From the NCBI RefSeq assembly GCF_004028635.1, contig NZ_ML138678.1, forward strand, positions 1,372,810-1,436,809: 64,000 nt of DNA, read 5' to 3'. Below the pieces are notes generated by a model, which was given only the letters and a program-made list of their open reading frames with translations, was not told the origin of the DNA and ran no database searches. Shown here piece by piece: positions 52,570 to 61,437 of this stretch. Every line of letters starts with the position of its first letter. Position 1 is the stretch's first letter. The position numbers and the translations under genes were made by a program. Source of the DNA: Streptomyces cyaneus (GTDB lineage Bacteria > Actinomycetota > Actinomycetes > Streptomycetales > Streptomycetaceae).

Positions 52570-53451
52570 ATGAACGTCGGTATGAACATCGGCATGAACG
52601 TCGGTGTGAACGTAGGCATCGGCCTGCCCATCGGCGACCCCGCCACCCTGCTCACCTGGGCCCGTCGCGCCGACGCCGGGCCCTTCAGCACGCTCGGTCT
52701 GCTCGACCGGCTCGTCTACGACAACCCCGAGCCGCTGATCGCCCTGGCCGTCCTCGCGGGCGCCACCTCGCGCATCCGCGTCCAGACCGAGGTGCTGCTC
52801 GCCCCGCTGCGGGACACCGCCCTGCTGGCCAAGCAGGCCGCCACCCTGGACCGGATGACCGACGGCCGCCTGGTCCTCGGCCTCGGCATCGGCGGCCGGG
52901 ACGACGACCACCGTGCCACCGGCACCGACCTGCGCACCCGGGGGCGGCGCCTGGACGAGCAGATGGCGACGCTGTGCCGCCTGTGGTGGGGCGAGCCGTA
53001 CGGCGACGGCGTCGGCCCGATCGGTCCGGCGCCCGCCCGGCCCGGCGGCCCGCAGGTGCTGTTCGGCGGCTTCAAGCCCGCCGCGCTCGAACGCGTCGCC
53101 CGCTGGGGCGACGGCTTCCTCGCGGCCGCGGCGCCCTCCTGGGCGGGCGGCCTGTTCGACACGGTCCGCGAACTGTGGAAGGAGTACGGCCGCGACGGCG
53201 AACCCCGCCTCGTGGCCCAGGTGAACGTCGCGCTCGGCCCGCAGCACGTGCTCGACGACGCGCGTGCCCGCATGCACGCGTACTACGCCTTCACCGGCAT
53301 GGCCGACCGCATGGTCGAGGGCCTGCTCACCACCCCGGCCGAGATCCGCGCCGCGATCAGCGCCTTCGCCGACCTGGGCGCCGACGAGGTCATGCTCTAC
53401 TGCTACGGCCTCGACCCGGACCAGGTGGACCGCCTGGCCGACGTGCTGTGA
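52570..53451 (+). CDS. LLM-class flavin-dependent oxidoreductase
   Basis: 293 aa. A luciferase-like (F420/FMN) TIM barrel: GLPIGDPATLLTWARR, LLAPLRDTALLAKQAATLD, GRLVLGLGIGGRDDD and VARWGDGFL. The substrate is unknown. The N-terminus is MNVGMNIGMNVGVNVG, from four 12-bp units with an ATG or GTG at the head of each. Translation could therefore start at several in-frame codons, and the true barrel begins at the last unit. 42 bp separate it from the next gene. Confidence 0.88.
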   Translation: MNVGMNIGMNVGVNVGIGLPIGDPATLLTWARRADAGPFSTLGLLDRLVYDNPEPLIALAVLAGATSRIRVQTEVLLAPLRDTALLAKQAATLDRMTDGRLVLGLGIGGRDDDHRATGTDLRTRGRRLDEQMATLCRLWWGEPYGDGVGPIGPAPARPGGPQVLFGGFKPAALERVARWGDGFLAAAAPSWAGGLFDTVRELWKEYGRDGEPRLVAQVNVALGPQHVLDDARARMHAYYAFTGMADRMVEGLLTTPAEIRAAISAFADLGADEVMLYCYGLDPDQVDRLADVL

Positions 53452-53493
53452 GGCCGCTCCGGTAACTCCGCTGCTGCCCTGCCTGGAGGCCAT

Positions 53494-53991
53494 GTGTTCC
53501 TGCTGATCCTGCTGTTCGTGGTGGTCGCGGTGATCGTCGCCGTGGCGCTCTGCGGATACGGCGGCCGCACCCTGGCCGACCACGGCTTACGACGCGCGAG
53601 CGCCCCCGCCGCACTGCGCGGCCTCGCCGCCCTCGCGGGTGCGGGCGCGTGCGCCCTGTACGCGTGGGGGCTGCTCGCCGTGTGCGGTGCGGTCATGACG
53701 GCGGAGGACGGCGGCACCGACTCCTCCCCGCCCCGGTCCTGCCGTACGGCGGGCTGGTCGGAGCGGCACCGGCAGGGCATCGAGATCGTCGACCACAAGG
53801 TCTCGTACGTCCCGCTCGGGTTCGTCTGCGAGACGAGCGACGGCGGGAGTTACGACAACGGTGACGTGCCCGGGTACGTCAACCCGGCCGTTCTGGCCCT
53901 CGCCCTGACCGCCGCCGGGTGCGCGATCGGGGCGGGGTACGCCTCGGAACTGCGCGCCCGGGCCGAGTTGCGAAGGGGCGAGGCCGGTTAG
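53494..53991 (+). CDS. Membrane protein, unknown
   Basis: 165 aa from a GTG. Three hydrophobic segments (1-22, about 45-68, about 132-152) enclose an extracytoplasmic loop with two Cys (PRSCRTAGW and FVCETSDGG) likely joined by a disulfide. No family is recognised. It is possibly co-transcribed with the LLM gene. Confidence 0.6.
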   Translation: MFLLILLFVVVAVIVAVALCGYGGRTLADHGLRRASAPAALRGLAALAGAGACALYAWGLLAVCGAVMTAEDGGTDSSPPRSCRTAGWSERHRQGIEIVDHKVSYVPLGFVCETSDGGSYDNGDVPGYVNPAVLALALTAAGCAIGAGYASELRARAELRRGEAG

Positions 53992-54010
53992 CCTCGGTTC
54001 TCCAGGGCTC

Positions 54011-54062
54011 GGCAGAAGTGGTCGGCAGAAGTGGTCGACGTAAGTGGTCGGCAGAAGTGATT
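54011..54062. repeat. 13-bp tandem repeat, four units
   Basis: Unit ggcagaagtggtc: two perfect copies (54011-54036), one altered (54037-54049) and one ending in att (54050-54062). It stops 9 bp before the next start codon, so it forms the leader and may affect that gene's ribosome-binding site (ttggag). Confidence 0.9.
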
Positions 54063-54071
54063 GGAGTCAGC

Positions 54072-54380
54072 ATGGCGAAGGTTCCCAGTGCGGTGGTCGC
54101 CGCGAGCGGACTCGTCGGGGGGTACGGTGTGGCCCGGTGGACCAGGAAGCGGCAGCTCGGCGGGGCCGTACTGGCCGTCGCGGGGGCCACGGCCGCGCAG
54201 CAGTGGCGGCAGCAGGCGGGCGGGAAGGCCGCGGGGGCGCTGACCGCCGCGTATGTCGCCGCCTTCGCCGGATCGCATCCGCTGGCCAAGAAGGTGGGCG
54301 CCTGGCCCGCGGTCTTCGGGGTGGCGGGGGCGGTCGCCCTGGCGTCCTGGGCGGTGGCGGACCGGCGCCCACGCCGCTAG
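54072..54380 (+). CDS. Small Ala-rich membrane protein
   Basis: 102 aa. Alternating hydrophobic, Ala/Gly-rich helices (AVVAASGLVGGYGVA; AVLAVAGATAA; AGALTAAYVAAFAG; AVFGVAGAVALASWAVA) with short basic ends. Probably three or four membrane passes. No family is recognised. A 13-bp repeat forms its leader. Confidence 0.6.
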   Translation: MAKVPSAVVAASGLVGGYGVARWTRKRQLGGAVLAVAGATAAQQWRQQAGGKAAGALTAAYVAAFAGSHPLAKKVGAWPAVFGVAGAVALASWAVADRRPRR

Positions 54381-54503
54381 GCGTACTGATCACGAGCATG
54401 GTCGACGGTGCCGGAACCTTCGCAGCGGGGCGGAGTGGCGTGCGTCCGTCCCCGAGCGGAGAATTTCCTCTTGGCCGGACTTCCCTGTCCCGCGGAGGTG
54501 CCG

Positions 54504-54899
54504 ATGACGGATCCGCAAACGATCCTGTGGCAGGCGCGCCAGGGTCCCGTTGCGGCGGACTGGCGTGTGTTCACCAAGAGGCGGGGCAAGCTGTCCGGCT
54601 TCTTCCACGGGACATCGGACGATCCGGACCCGCTGCTTGTGATCACGCCGGACGGCGCCGTCGAGTACATCAGTGAACGCAAGCCGCTGACGATCGTCGC
54701 CTTCCAGGATCTGGCCGGCATGAAGCTACGAGTGGCCAGTTCCGATTCGTCGGCCGCCGTCTCCACCTGGATCGACCTGCGCTACCTCGACGGCAGCAAG
54801 ACGAAGTGGCGGTCCGCCGCCTTCGGCAACAACCTGGAGGCGATCCAGGGCTTCATCGAGGCCTACGGCGCCCACAAAGCACTTCGCGGGTACGCGTAA
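54504..54899 (+). CDS. Hypothetical PH-like soluble protein
   Basis: 131 aa. Beta-rich with a C-terminal helix (NNLEAIQGFIEAYGAHKAL), a pattern similar to pleckstrin-homology-like bacterial proteins. Segments FTKRRGKLSGFFHG and LLVITPDGAVEYIS. GGAGG before the ATG. No family name can be given. Confidence 0.6.
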   Translation: MTDPQTILWQARQGPVAADWRVFTKRRGKLSGFFHGTSDDPDPLLVITPDGAVEYISERKPLTIVAFQDLAGMKLRVASSDSSAAVSTWIDLRYLDGSKTKWRSAAFGNNLEAIQGFIEAYGAHKALRGYA

Positions 54900-55011
54900 G
54901 TCTCGGTGCACCCGGCCCATCCCCGATCGGCGTCCGGAGTTTCTGTTATCCCCCGCGGTCTCCCCCCGTCTCCTCACCGTCCCCAGCCGCAGGCACGCGA
55001 GGAATGACGAC

Positions 55012-56532
55012 GTGACACGACAGATCAGCCGCCGGAGCATGCTCAAGGCCGCGGGCGCGGCAGCCGGAGCCGTCGGTATCGGTACGGCCGTGCTGCCGAC
55101 CCCTGCCGTGGCGGCCGGCGCCTACGCCCACCCCGGCCTCCTGCACACCGGCGCCGACCTCGGCCGTATGGCCGCCAAGGTGAAGGCCGGCGCCGCTCCC
55201 TACACGGCCGGGTTCGCCAAGCTGACCGCCAACCGGCACGCGCAGAGCGGCTGGACGGCCAACCCGCAGGAGATCGTGTACCGGGGTGCGGGCTCGCCGC
55301 AGAACTACCGGACCCTCTACAACGACGTCCACGCCGCCTACCAGAACGCCCTGCGCCACCACGTCAGCGGTGACAGCGCGCACGCCGACACCGCCGTCGC
55401 GATCCTCAACGCCTGGTCGGCCAAGCTGACGAGCGTTCAGGGCAGCGCCGACCGGTTCCTGGCCGCCGGTCTGTACGGCTACCAGGTCGCCAACGCCGCC
55501 GAACTCGTCCGCGACCACCCCGACTTCGAGCTCGGCCGGTTCCAGGAGATGCTCAGCACGAGTTTCGCCTCGCTCAGCGACGACTTCCTGGTCCGGCACA
55601 ACGGCGCCGTCGTCTCCAACTACTGGACCAACTGGGACCTCGCCGCCATGTGCTGCGTCCTGGCCACCGGCATCTTCTGCGACGACAAGGCCCAGGTCGC
55701 CCGCGCCGTCGAGTACTTCAAGCACGGAGACGGGCTCGGCTCGGTCAGGAACGCCATGCCCGTCGTGCGCGACGACGGACTCGCCGAGTGGCTGGAGGCC
55801 GGCCGCGACCAGGGGCACGCCCTGCTCGGCGTCGGCCTGATGGGCACCTTCTGCGAGATGGCCTGGAACCAGGGCATCGACCTGTACGGCTACGACGACA
55901 GCCGCTTCCTCAAGGGCGCCCAGTACGTCGCCAGGTGGGCCATGGGCGGACAGGTGTCGTTCACCGCGAACACCCGCAGGAAGGGCGCGATCAACGGCTG
56001 GTCGGGCTCGGAGACCGTGACCCAGGCCGCTCCCGTGGACCCGGCGATGACCCGCCCGATCTGGGCGATGATCGCCAACCACTACACCAAGCGCCGGGGC
56101 CTGTCGGCCACGTACCTCACGCAGATCGCCGCGAAGTCCGCCCCGGAGGGCGGCGGCGGGGACTACGGCCCGAACAGCGGCGGCTACGACCAACTGGGCT
56201 TCGGCACCCTGGCGTTCACGCGGGACAAGGCCACGGGGACGGGGACGGGGACGGCCGGTTCGCCCGACCCGGCGGCTTCGGCCTCGTCGTCCGCCGCTGC
56301 CGGTTCGGGATCGGGGTCGGGGTCGGGGTCGGGGTCGGACCCCCGGCCGCAGACGGGCGGCTCCGCGGCATCGCCCTCCGCGTCCGCCTCCTCCGCCGCC
56401 GGCGGTGACCTCGCCGCCACCGGCTCGAACGACGTCATCGGCTGGACCGCCGCCACGGGCATCACCGCCCTGGCCGGCGGCCTGCTCCTGCTGCGCCGCC
56501 GCGACCGCATGCGCCGAGACGCCACCGAGTAA
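55012..56532 (+). CDS. Alginate-lyase-like enzyme with LAXTG anchor
   Basis: 506 aa from a GTG. The Tat signal SRRSMLKAAG is followed by an alpha/alpha-toroid polysaccharide lyase domain (about 40-400) of the alginate lyase family (YNDVHAAYQNALRHHVSG; NYWTNWDLAAM; NPQEIVYRG). Then comes a low-complexity Gly/Thr/Ser linker (about 405-465, in part DNA repeats) and the sorting signal LAATG, a hydrophobic helix and RRRDRMRRD. It should be covalently attached to the wall by a class E sortase. Tat export plus sortase anchoring is an unusual combination. The substrate is unproven. Confidence 0.85.
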   Translation: MTRQISRRSMLKAAGAAAGAVGIGTAVLPTPAVAAGAYAHPGLLHTGADLGRMAAKVKAGAAPYTAGFAKLTANRHAQSGWTANPQEIVYRGAGSPQNYRTLYNDVHAAYQNALRHHVSGDSAHADTAVAILNAWSAKLTSVQGSADRFLAAGLYGYQVANAAELVRDHPDFELGRFQEMLSTSFASLSDDFLVRHNGAVVSNYWTNWDLAAMCCVLATGIFCDDKAQVARAVEYFKHGDGLGSVRNAMPVVRDDGLAEWLEAGRDQGHALLGVGLMGTFCEMAWNQGIDLYGYDDSRFLKGAQYVARWAMGGQVSFTANTRRKGAINGWSGSETVTQAAPVDPAMTRPIWAMIANHYTKRRGLSATYLTQIAAKSAPEGGGGDYGPNSGGYDQLGFGTLAFTRDKATGTGTGTAGSPDPAASASSSAAAGSGSGSGSGSGSDPRPQTGGSAASPSASASSAAGGDLAATGSNDVIGWTAATGITALAGGLLLLRRRDRMRRDATE

Positions 56533-56558
56533 CCCGACTCCCCTCGGCCAGGGGACGT

Positions 56559-56589
56559 GCCGGGGGTGTCCGCCGCAGGCACCCCCGGC
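56559..56589. terminator. Hairpin between convergent lyase and DUF445 genes
   Basis: A perfect 10-bp stem GCCGGGGGTG (56559-56568) with CACCCCCGGC (56580-56589) and an 11-nt loop lies in the 72-bp gap between convergent stops. Confidence 0.75.
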
Positions 56590-56604
56590 CGAACCGCCGG
56601 AGGC

Positions 56605-57972
56605 CTACGCCCCCAGTGCCCGCGACACCGTGTAGATCAGCAACCCGGCCAGCGAACCCACCACCGTGCCGTTGATCCGGATGAACTGCAGGTCGCGGCC
56701 GATGTGCGCCTCGATCTTCTTCGTCGTGTGCTCGGCGTCCCAGCTCGCCACGGTGTCCGTGATCAGGGACGTGATCTCCTTGCGGTAGGTGGTGACGACG
56801 TAGACCGCCGCGCCCTCGACCCAGCTGTCCACCTTGGCCTGGAGCCGCGGCTCGACCGCCATCCGGGCGCCCAGCGACAGCAGCGAGGCCCGCACGCGCA
56901 GGCGCAGTTCACTGCGCTCGTCCTCGGCGGCGGAGACGATCATCGACCGTACGGCGGTCCACGCGGACGCGATCAGGTCCTGGACCTCGCCGCGCCCCAG
57001 CACCTCACCCTTGAGCCGCTCCACGCGCGCGCGTGTGTCCGTGTCGGACTGCAGGTCGGAGGCGAAGTCGGTGAGGAAGCGGTCGAGGGCGCCGCGGGCC
57101 GGGTGGGAGGGCATGTCGCGCATCTCGGTGACGAAGCGGAGCAACTCCTTGTAGACGCGCTCGCCGACCCTGCGGTCGACGAACTTCGGGGTCCAGCCGG
57201 GGGCACCGCCCGTCACCGCGCTCATGATCTCGTCGTCGTGCAGGATCAGCCAGTGCTGCGCCCGCGCGACGATCAGGTCGACGGCCCGCTTGTGGCCGCC
57301 GTCCGCGACGATCCTCTCCAGCATCTTCCCTATGCCCGGCGCGATCTCCTGGGCGTCCGCCCTACGGGTGATCGCCTCCCCCACCACCGCCTGGACGTCC
57401 GAGTCGCGCATGACCGTCAGGGCACCTCTCAGCGCCGCCGACAGCTCCGCCGTCACCCGGTCGGCGTGCTCGGGATCGGCCAGCCAGGCGCCGAGGCGGC
57501 TGCCGATGCCGACGGCACGCAGGCGCTGTCGTACGACGTCCTCGGAGAGGAAGTTCTCCCCGACGAACTCGCCCAGCGAGACCCCCAGCTGGTCCTTCTT
57601 GTTGGGGATGATCGCGGTGTGCGGGATGGGGATGCCCAGCGGGTGGCGGAACAGGGCCGTGACCGCGAACCAGTCGGCCAGCGCGCCGACCATGCCGGCC
57701 TCGGCGGCCGCGGCGACAAAGTTCGCCCAGTCGCCGGCGCCCTCGTTGGACGCCCACTTGGCGAGGACGTACACCAGCGCCACGAACAGCAGCATCCCGG
57801 TCGCGGTGATCTTCATCCGCCGTACGCCGCGCTGCTTCTCCACGTCGGCGGCGGTGAACGTCGTCATCGCACGTACGGCCGATACGGGGACGCCCCCGTT
57901 ATCGGCGGCACCCGGCCGGGCATGCTGCCCTATGTCACGTGTTCCCGTTAGATCCGGATTCGTACGTTCCAT
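56605..57972 (-). CDS. DUF445 membrane protein
   Basis: 455 aa. A hydrophobic helix near residues 55-75 (GMLLFVALVYVLAKWAS) and another at the very C-terminus (VVGSLAGLLIYTVS) flank a long amphipathic helical body. The family signature GALADWFAVTALFRHPLGIPIPHTAIIP is visible in the first third. DUF445 proteins are envelope proteins of unknown role. The ATG at 57972 has GGAG upstream; 57867 is a shorter alternative. It is divergent from the SGNH hydrolase. Confidence 0.85.
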   Translation of the reverse strand: MERTNPDLTGTRDIGQHARPGAADNGGVPVSAVRAMTTFTAADVEKQRGVRRMKITATGMLLFVALVYVLAKWASNEGAGDWANFVAAAAEAGMVGALADWFAVTALFRHPLGIPIPHTAIIPNKKDQLGVSLGEFVGENFLSEDVVRQRLRAVGIGSRLGAWLADPEHADRVTAELSAALRGALTVMRDSDVQAVVGEAITRRADAQEIAPGIGKMLERIVADGGHKRAVDLIVARAQHWLILHDDEIMSAVTGGAPGWTPKFVDRRVGERVYKELLRFVTEMRDMPSHPARGALDRFLTDFASDLQSDTDTRARVERLKGEVLGRGEVQDLIASAWTAVRSMIVSAAEDERSELRLRVRASLLSLGARMAVEPRLQAKVDSWVEGAAVYVVTTYRKEITSLITDTVASWDAEHTTKKIEAHIGRDLQFIRINGTVVGSLAGLLIYTVSRALGA

Positions 57973-58204
57973 CCGCTCCACCCGTCCAGTGATCCCCCGC
58001 ACACATTGTCCCTTCCTGACCGACTCCTGGAACGAATCAAGAGTTCCCGGCGTCTGTCCGGTGGGGGGAGGTCGATGGCGAACTCCGGATGAACTCCGGC
58101 GGCCCAATGGGGGGTCCGTGCAACTCCCCTCTGCCTCATGACGCATCATGAGGTGATCACATCGGAGCCTCGGGCTCCCATCCGCCCGAGGAGACACGCA
58201 CCGC

Positions 58205-59542
58205 ATGACCAGGCGTAACGGTTATGCTCTGCTGGCCGCGATGATCGCTCTGATCGTCACACTTTCGGCCGCCATATACGTCGGATTCGCCTCTGACGAG
58301 GGCAGCGCCACCGGCAAGAGCGCCCCCGTCAAGGAAGGCGCCCCGCGGGGTCCCGCAGCTCCCGCCTCCACCGGCATCTGGGTCGGCGCATGGTCCGCCT
58401 CGCCGGTCGGCGCCGAGCCTGGCACCGAGGTCGCGGGCCTGGCGGGCAGCTCGGTCCGCAACGTCGTGCACACGAGTGTCGGCGGCAAGAGTGCCCGCAT
58501 CACGCTGTCCAACCTCTACGGCCAGTCGGCCCTGACGATCACGCACGCGTCGATCGCCGTCGCCGCCGGCACCGGGACCGCGGCGGCCGTCGCGGACACC
58601 ATGCGCAGGCTGACCTTCGGCGGCAACCCGACGGTCGTCATCCCGCCGGGGCAGCAGGTGCTCAGCGACGCCGTGCGCCTCGCGATCGCCGCGGACGCCG
58701 ACGTCCTGGTCACCACCTACTCCCCCACCCCGTCGGGTCCGGTCACCTTCCACCCCCACGCACGCCAGACCAGCTACGTCGCCCAGGGCGACCTCACCGA
58801 GGACGCGACCGGCGTGGCGTACACCGGGCAGGTCGAGGCCTGGCGGTACCTGACCGCGCTGGACGTCCTCAGCAACGAGTCCGACGGCACCGTCGTGGTC
58901 TTCGGCGACTCGCTGACCGACGGCATCACGTCCACCGAGAACGCCAACCGCCGCTGGACGGACGTCCTGTCGCGCCGGCTGCGCACGGCGATCGCGGCCG
59001 GCGAGAGCGTGCCGCGCTACAGCGTCGTCAACCAGGGCATCAGCGGCAACCAGATCCTCGCCAGCGGCGCCGGGCGCCCCGCGGACAACCAGGCCGGCAT
59101 CGGCCGGTTCAACCGCGACGTCCTCTCCCGTACGAACGTCAAGGTCGTCGTCATCGACCTCGGCGTCAACGACATCCTGCGCAACCCGAACCTCGCCGAC
59201 CCCGACCGCATCCTCGACGGTCTGCGCGCCCTGGTCCGCCAGGCCCACGCCCGCGGTCTGAAGGTCATCGGCGCGACCCTGATGCCGTTCCAGGGCCACC
59301 GCGGCTACACGGACGCCCGCGAGAACGTACGTCAGCAGATCAACGCCGAGATCCGCGCGGGCCGCGTCTTCGACGCGGTGGCCGACTTCGACCAGGCGGT
59401 CCGGGACCCGTACAACCCCCGCAAGTTCCGCCCCGACTACGACTCCGGCGACCACCTCCACCCGAGTGACAAGGGCTACGAGCGGATGGCGGATTCCTTC
59501 GACCTGCAGGACTTGAAGGGCGCGGCACCGGCGGAGCTGTAG
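58205..59542 (+). CDS. SGNH/GDSL hydrolase, secreted or membrane-anchored
   Basis: 445 aa. One N-terminal hydrophobic segment (about 7-28) acts as signal or anchor. The catalytic Ser block is VVFGDSLTDG, the Gly block QGISGNQIL, the Asn block DLGVNDIL, and the Asp-His dyad is in DHLHPSDKGY. These blocks define SGNH esterases that hydrolyse lipids or acetyl groups on polysaccharides. The long N-terminal beta part (55-230) fits the two-domain GDSL-lipase form. It is convergent with the DUF1707 gene. Confidence 0.9.
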   Translation: MTRRNGYALLAAMIALIVTLSAAIYVGFASDEGSATGKSAPVKEGAPRGPAAPASTGIWVGAWSASPVGAEPGTEVAGLAGSSVRNVVHTSVGGKSARITLSNLYGQSALTITHASIAVAAGTGTAAAVADTMRRLTFGGNPTVVIPPGQQVLSDAVRLAIAADADVLVTTYSPTPSGPVTFHPHARQTSYVAQGDLTEDATGVAYTGQVEAWRYLTALDVLSNESDGTVVVFGDSLTDGITSTENANRRWTDVLSRRLRTAIAAGESVPRYSVVNQGISGNQILASGAGRPADNQAGIGRFNRDVLSRTNVKVVVIDLGVNDILRNPNLADPDRILDGLRALVRQAHARGLKVIGATLMPFQGHRGYTDARENVRQQINAEIRAGRVFDAVADFDQAVRDPYNPRKFRPDYDSGDHLHPSDKGYERMADSFDLQDLKGAAPAEL

Positions 59543-59574
59543 TGGTGCTGTAGGGGGCGGGCTTCGACGTACGC

Positions 59575-60384
59575 TCAGTCGTCGTCCCGCGCCCGCGCCC
59601 GCTTCCGATGCGGGTCATGTGCATGCCGCCACATGTCCCGATGGTCCTCCAGCATCTCCCGATGCGCCTCGTGCTGCTCGTCCCGAACCGAAGCCCGCAG
59701 CTCGCGGCGTTGCTCCCGCCGCTCCAGCCGCTCCCGCCGCCGCTCCTCCCGGAGCGCCTGCCGCTGCGCCCGTGTCGGCTTCCGCCGGACCTCGACGCCG
59801 CCCCAGACGGCGAGCCCGGTCACGATCACCCGAGGCGCTCCCGGATCCCCCGGCACGCTCTCCTCGCGTTCGTCGAAGCCGCCCATGATCCCGACACCGC
59901 GCACCACGACCTCGACGCCGGGCGGCACGATCACTTCCACCCCGCCCATGATCGCGATGCAGTTGATCACGATCTCCCGGTCGGCGAAGTTCGCCTCCCG
60001 CAGATCGATCTCCCCGCCCCCCATGAAGGCGACCCCGGTGAACCGCTTCGGCGCCGTCCACCGCCCCTTGCGCTGGAACCCGGACATCACGGCGACGCCC
60101 CACGTCGACGACCCCTCGCCGCCGACGATCCGGCCCGCCCAACTCCCGTCCGAGAGCTCGGCCTTCTTGACCATGTCGACCTTCGGAACGGCCACCGCGC
60201 CGACGGGCAGATCCCGGGTGATCGGCGCCAGTTCCCCGTACGTCCGCGCCTTGTAGGTGGCGTCGAGCCGTTCCTCGAACTCCTCCATGTCGAGACGTCC
60301 CTCCGCGAGGGCGTCCCGCAGGACCTCGGCGACTCGTTCACGATCGGCGTCGGAGGCGCGAAGCTCCGGGGCATCGTCGGTCAT
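59575..60384 (-). CDS. DUF1707 / LiaF-like domain protein
   Basis: 269 aa. The N-terminal DUF1707 (RASDADRERVAEVLRDALAE) is followed by a beta-helix-like LiaF/DUF2154-type region (FMGGGEIDLREA; CIAIMGGVEVIVPPGVEV) and a long highly charged coiled helix (ALREERRRERLERREQRREL). DUF1707 proteins are common in actinobacteria and linked to envelope-stress regulation. It starts 33 bp after the ABC ATPase gene, so it is the last gene of that operon. Confidence 0.85.
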   Translation of the reverse strand: MTDDAPELRASDADRERVAEVLRDALAEGRLDMEEFEERLDATYKARTYGELAPITRDLPVGAVAVPKVDMVKKAELSDGSWAGRIVGGEGSSTWGVAVMSGFQRKGRWTAPKRFTGVAFMGGGEIDLREANFADREIVINCIAIMGGVEVIVPPGVEVVVRGVGIMGGFDEREESVPGDPGAPRVIVTGLAVWGGVEVRRKPTRAQRQALREERRRERLERREQRRELRASVRDEQHEAHREMLEDHRDMWRHAHDPHRKRARARDDD

Positions 60385-60417
60385 GTACAGCAGCCTACGA
60401 GCAACCCCGGCCCGGGG

Positions 60418-61419
60418 CTACGAGATCGCCTTCCCCGCGTTCCCCGCGTTCGCCGCCTTCTCGGCCTGCTCGGCGTACATCTTCGCGATCACGGCCTCGA
60501 TGTCCGGCTCCCGCACCGACAGATCCACCAGCGGATACTCCGCCGCGATCCGCGCCACCAGCACCGCCGCCGACTCGGCCGCGGGAAACGCCAGCCACTG
60601 CCGCGGCCCCTCCACCTTCACCACCCGCGCGGGCGCCGCCTCGATCGGCGGGAGCTCGCGCTCCAGGTCGACCACCAGGGTGCGCTCGCTCTCCCCGACC
60701 TCGTGCAGGCCGACGAGCGGGCCGTCGTACATCAACCGCCCGTGGTCGATGACCATCACCCGTGAGCACAGCTGCTCGATGTCCTGGAGGTCGTGCGTGG
60801 TCAGCAGGACCGTCGTGCCGCGCTCGGTGTTCAACTCCCGCAGGAACTCCCGGACCTTCGCCTTGGAGATGACGTCGAGCCCGATCGTCGGCTCGTCCAG
60901 ATACAGCACCTCGGGGTCGTGCAGCAGCGCCGCCGCGATGTCGCCGCGCATCCGCTGACCGAGGGAGAGCTGACGCACCGGGACGTCCAACAGCACGCCC
61001 AGGTCGAGGAGTTCGACGAGGCGGTCGAGGTTCTCGCGGTAACGGGCGTCCGGGATGCGGTACATGCGGTGCATCAGCTTGTACGAGTCGATCAGCGGCA
61101 GGTCCCACCACAGCGTGGTGCGCTGCCCGAACACCACCCCGATGCGGTGCGCGAGCCGGGTGCGCTCGCGGGACGGGTCGATGCCGGCCACACGGAGCCG
61201 GCCGCCGCTCGGGGTCAGGATCCCGGTCAGCATCTTGATCGTCGTCGACTTGCCGGCGCCGTTCGGCCCGATGTAGCCCACCATCTCGCCGCGCGCCACG
61301 GTGAAGGAGATCGAGTCGACGGCCCGCACCTGCCGCCGCTCCCGCTTCAGGAAACCGGTCTTCTTGCGTACGTCGAAGACCTTCTCGACACCGTCGAGTT
61401 CGATGAACGTGTCGTCCAT
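60418..61419 (-). CDS. ABC-2 exporter ATPase
   Basis: 333 aa. Walker A GPNGAGKS, Q-loop FGQRTTLWWDLP, signature LSLGQRMRGDIAA, Walker B VLYLDEPTIGLD and the His switch TTHD are intact. The extended C-terminus follows drug/daunorubicin-type ATPases. It pairs with the two permeases upstream and may export drugs, lipids or polycationic compounds; KEGG-type annotation of such triplets is viologen exporter. The gap of 18 bp to the permease gene shows an operon. Confidence 0.92.
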   Translation of the reverse strand: MDDTFIELDGVEKVFDVRKKTGFLKRERRQVRAVDSISFTVARGEMVGYIGPNGAGKSTTIKMLTGILTPSGGRLRVAGIDPSRERTRLAHRIGVVFGQRTTLWWDLPLIDSYKLMHRMYRIPDARYRENLDRLVELLDLGVLLDVPVRQLSLGQRMRGDIAAALLHDPEVLYLDEPTIGLDVISKAKVREFLRELNTERGTTVLLTTHDLQDIEQLCSRVMVIDHGRLMYDGPLVGLHEVGESERTLVVDLERELPPIEAAPARVVKVEGPRQWLAFPAAESAAVLVARIAAEYPLVDLSVREPDIEAVIAKMYAEQAEKAANAGNAGKAIS

Positions 61420-61437
61420 GGCCTGCCCTCAGCTCCC

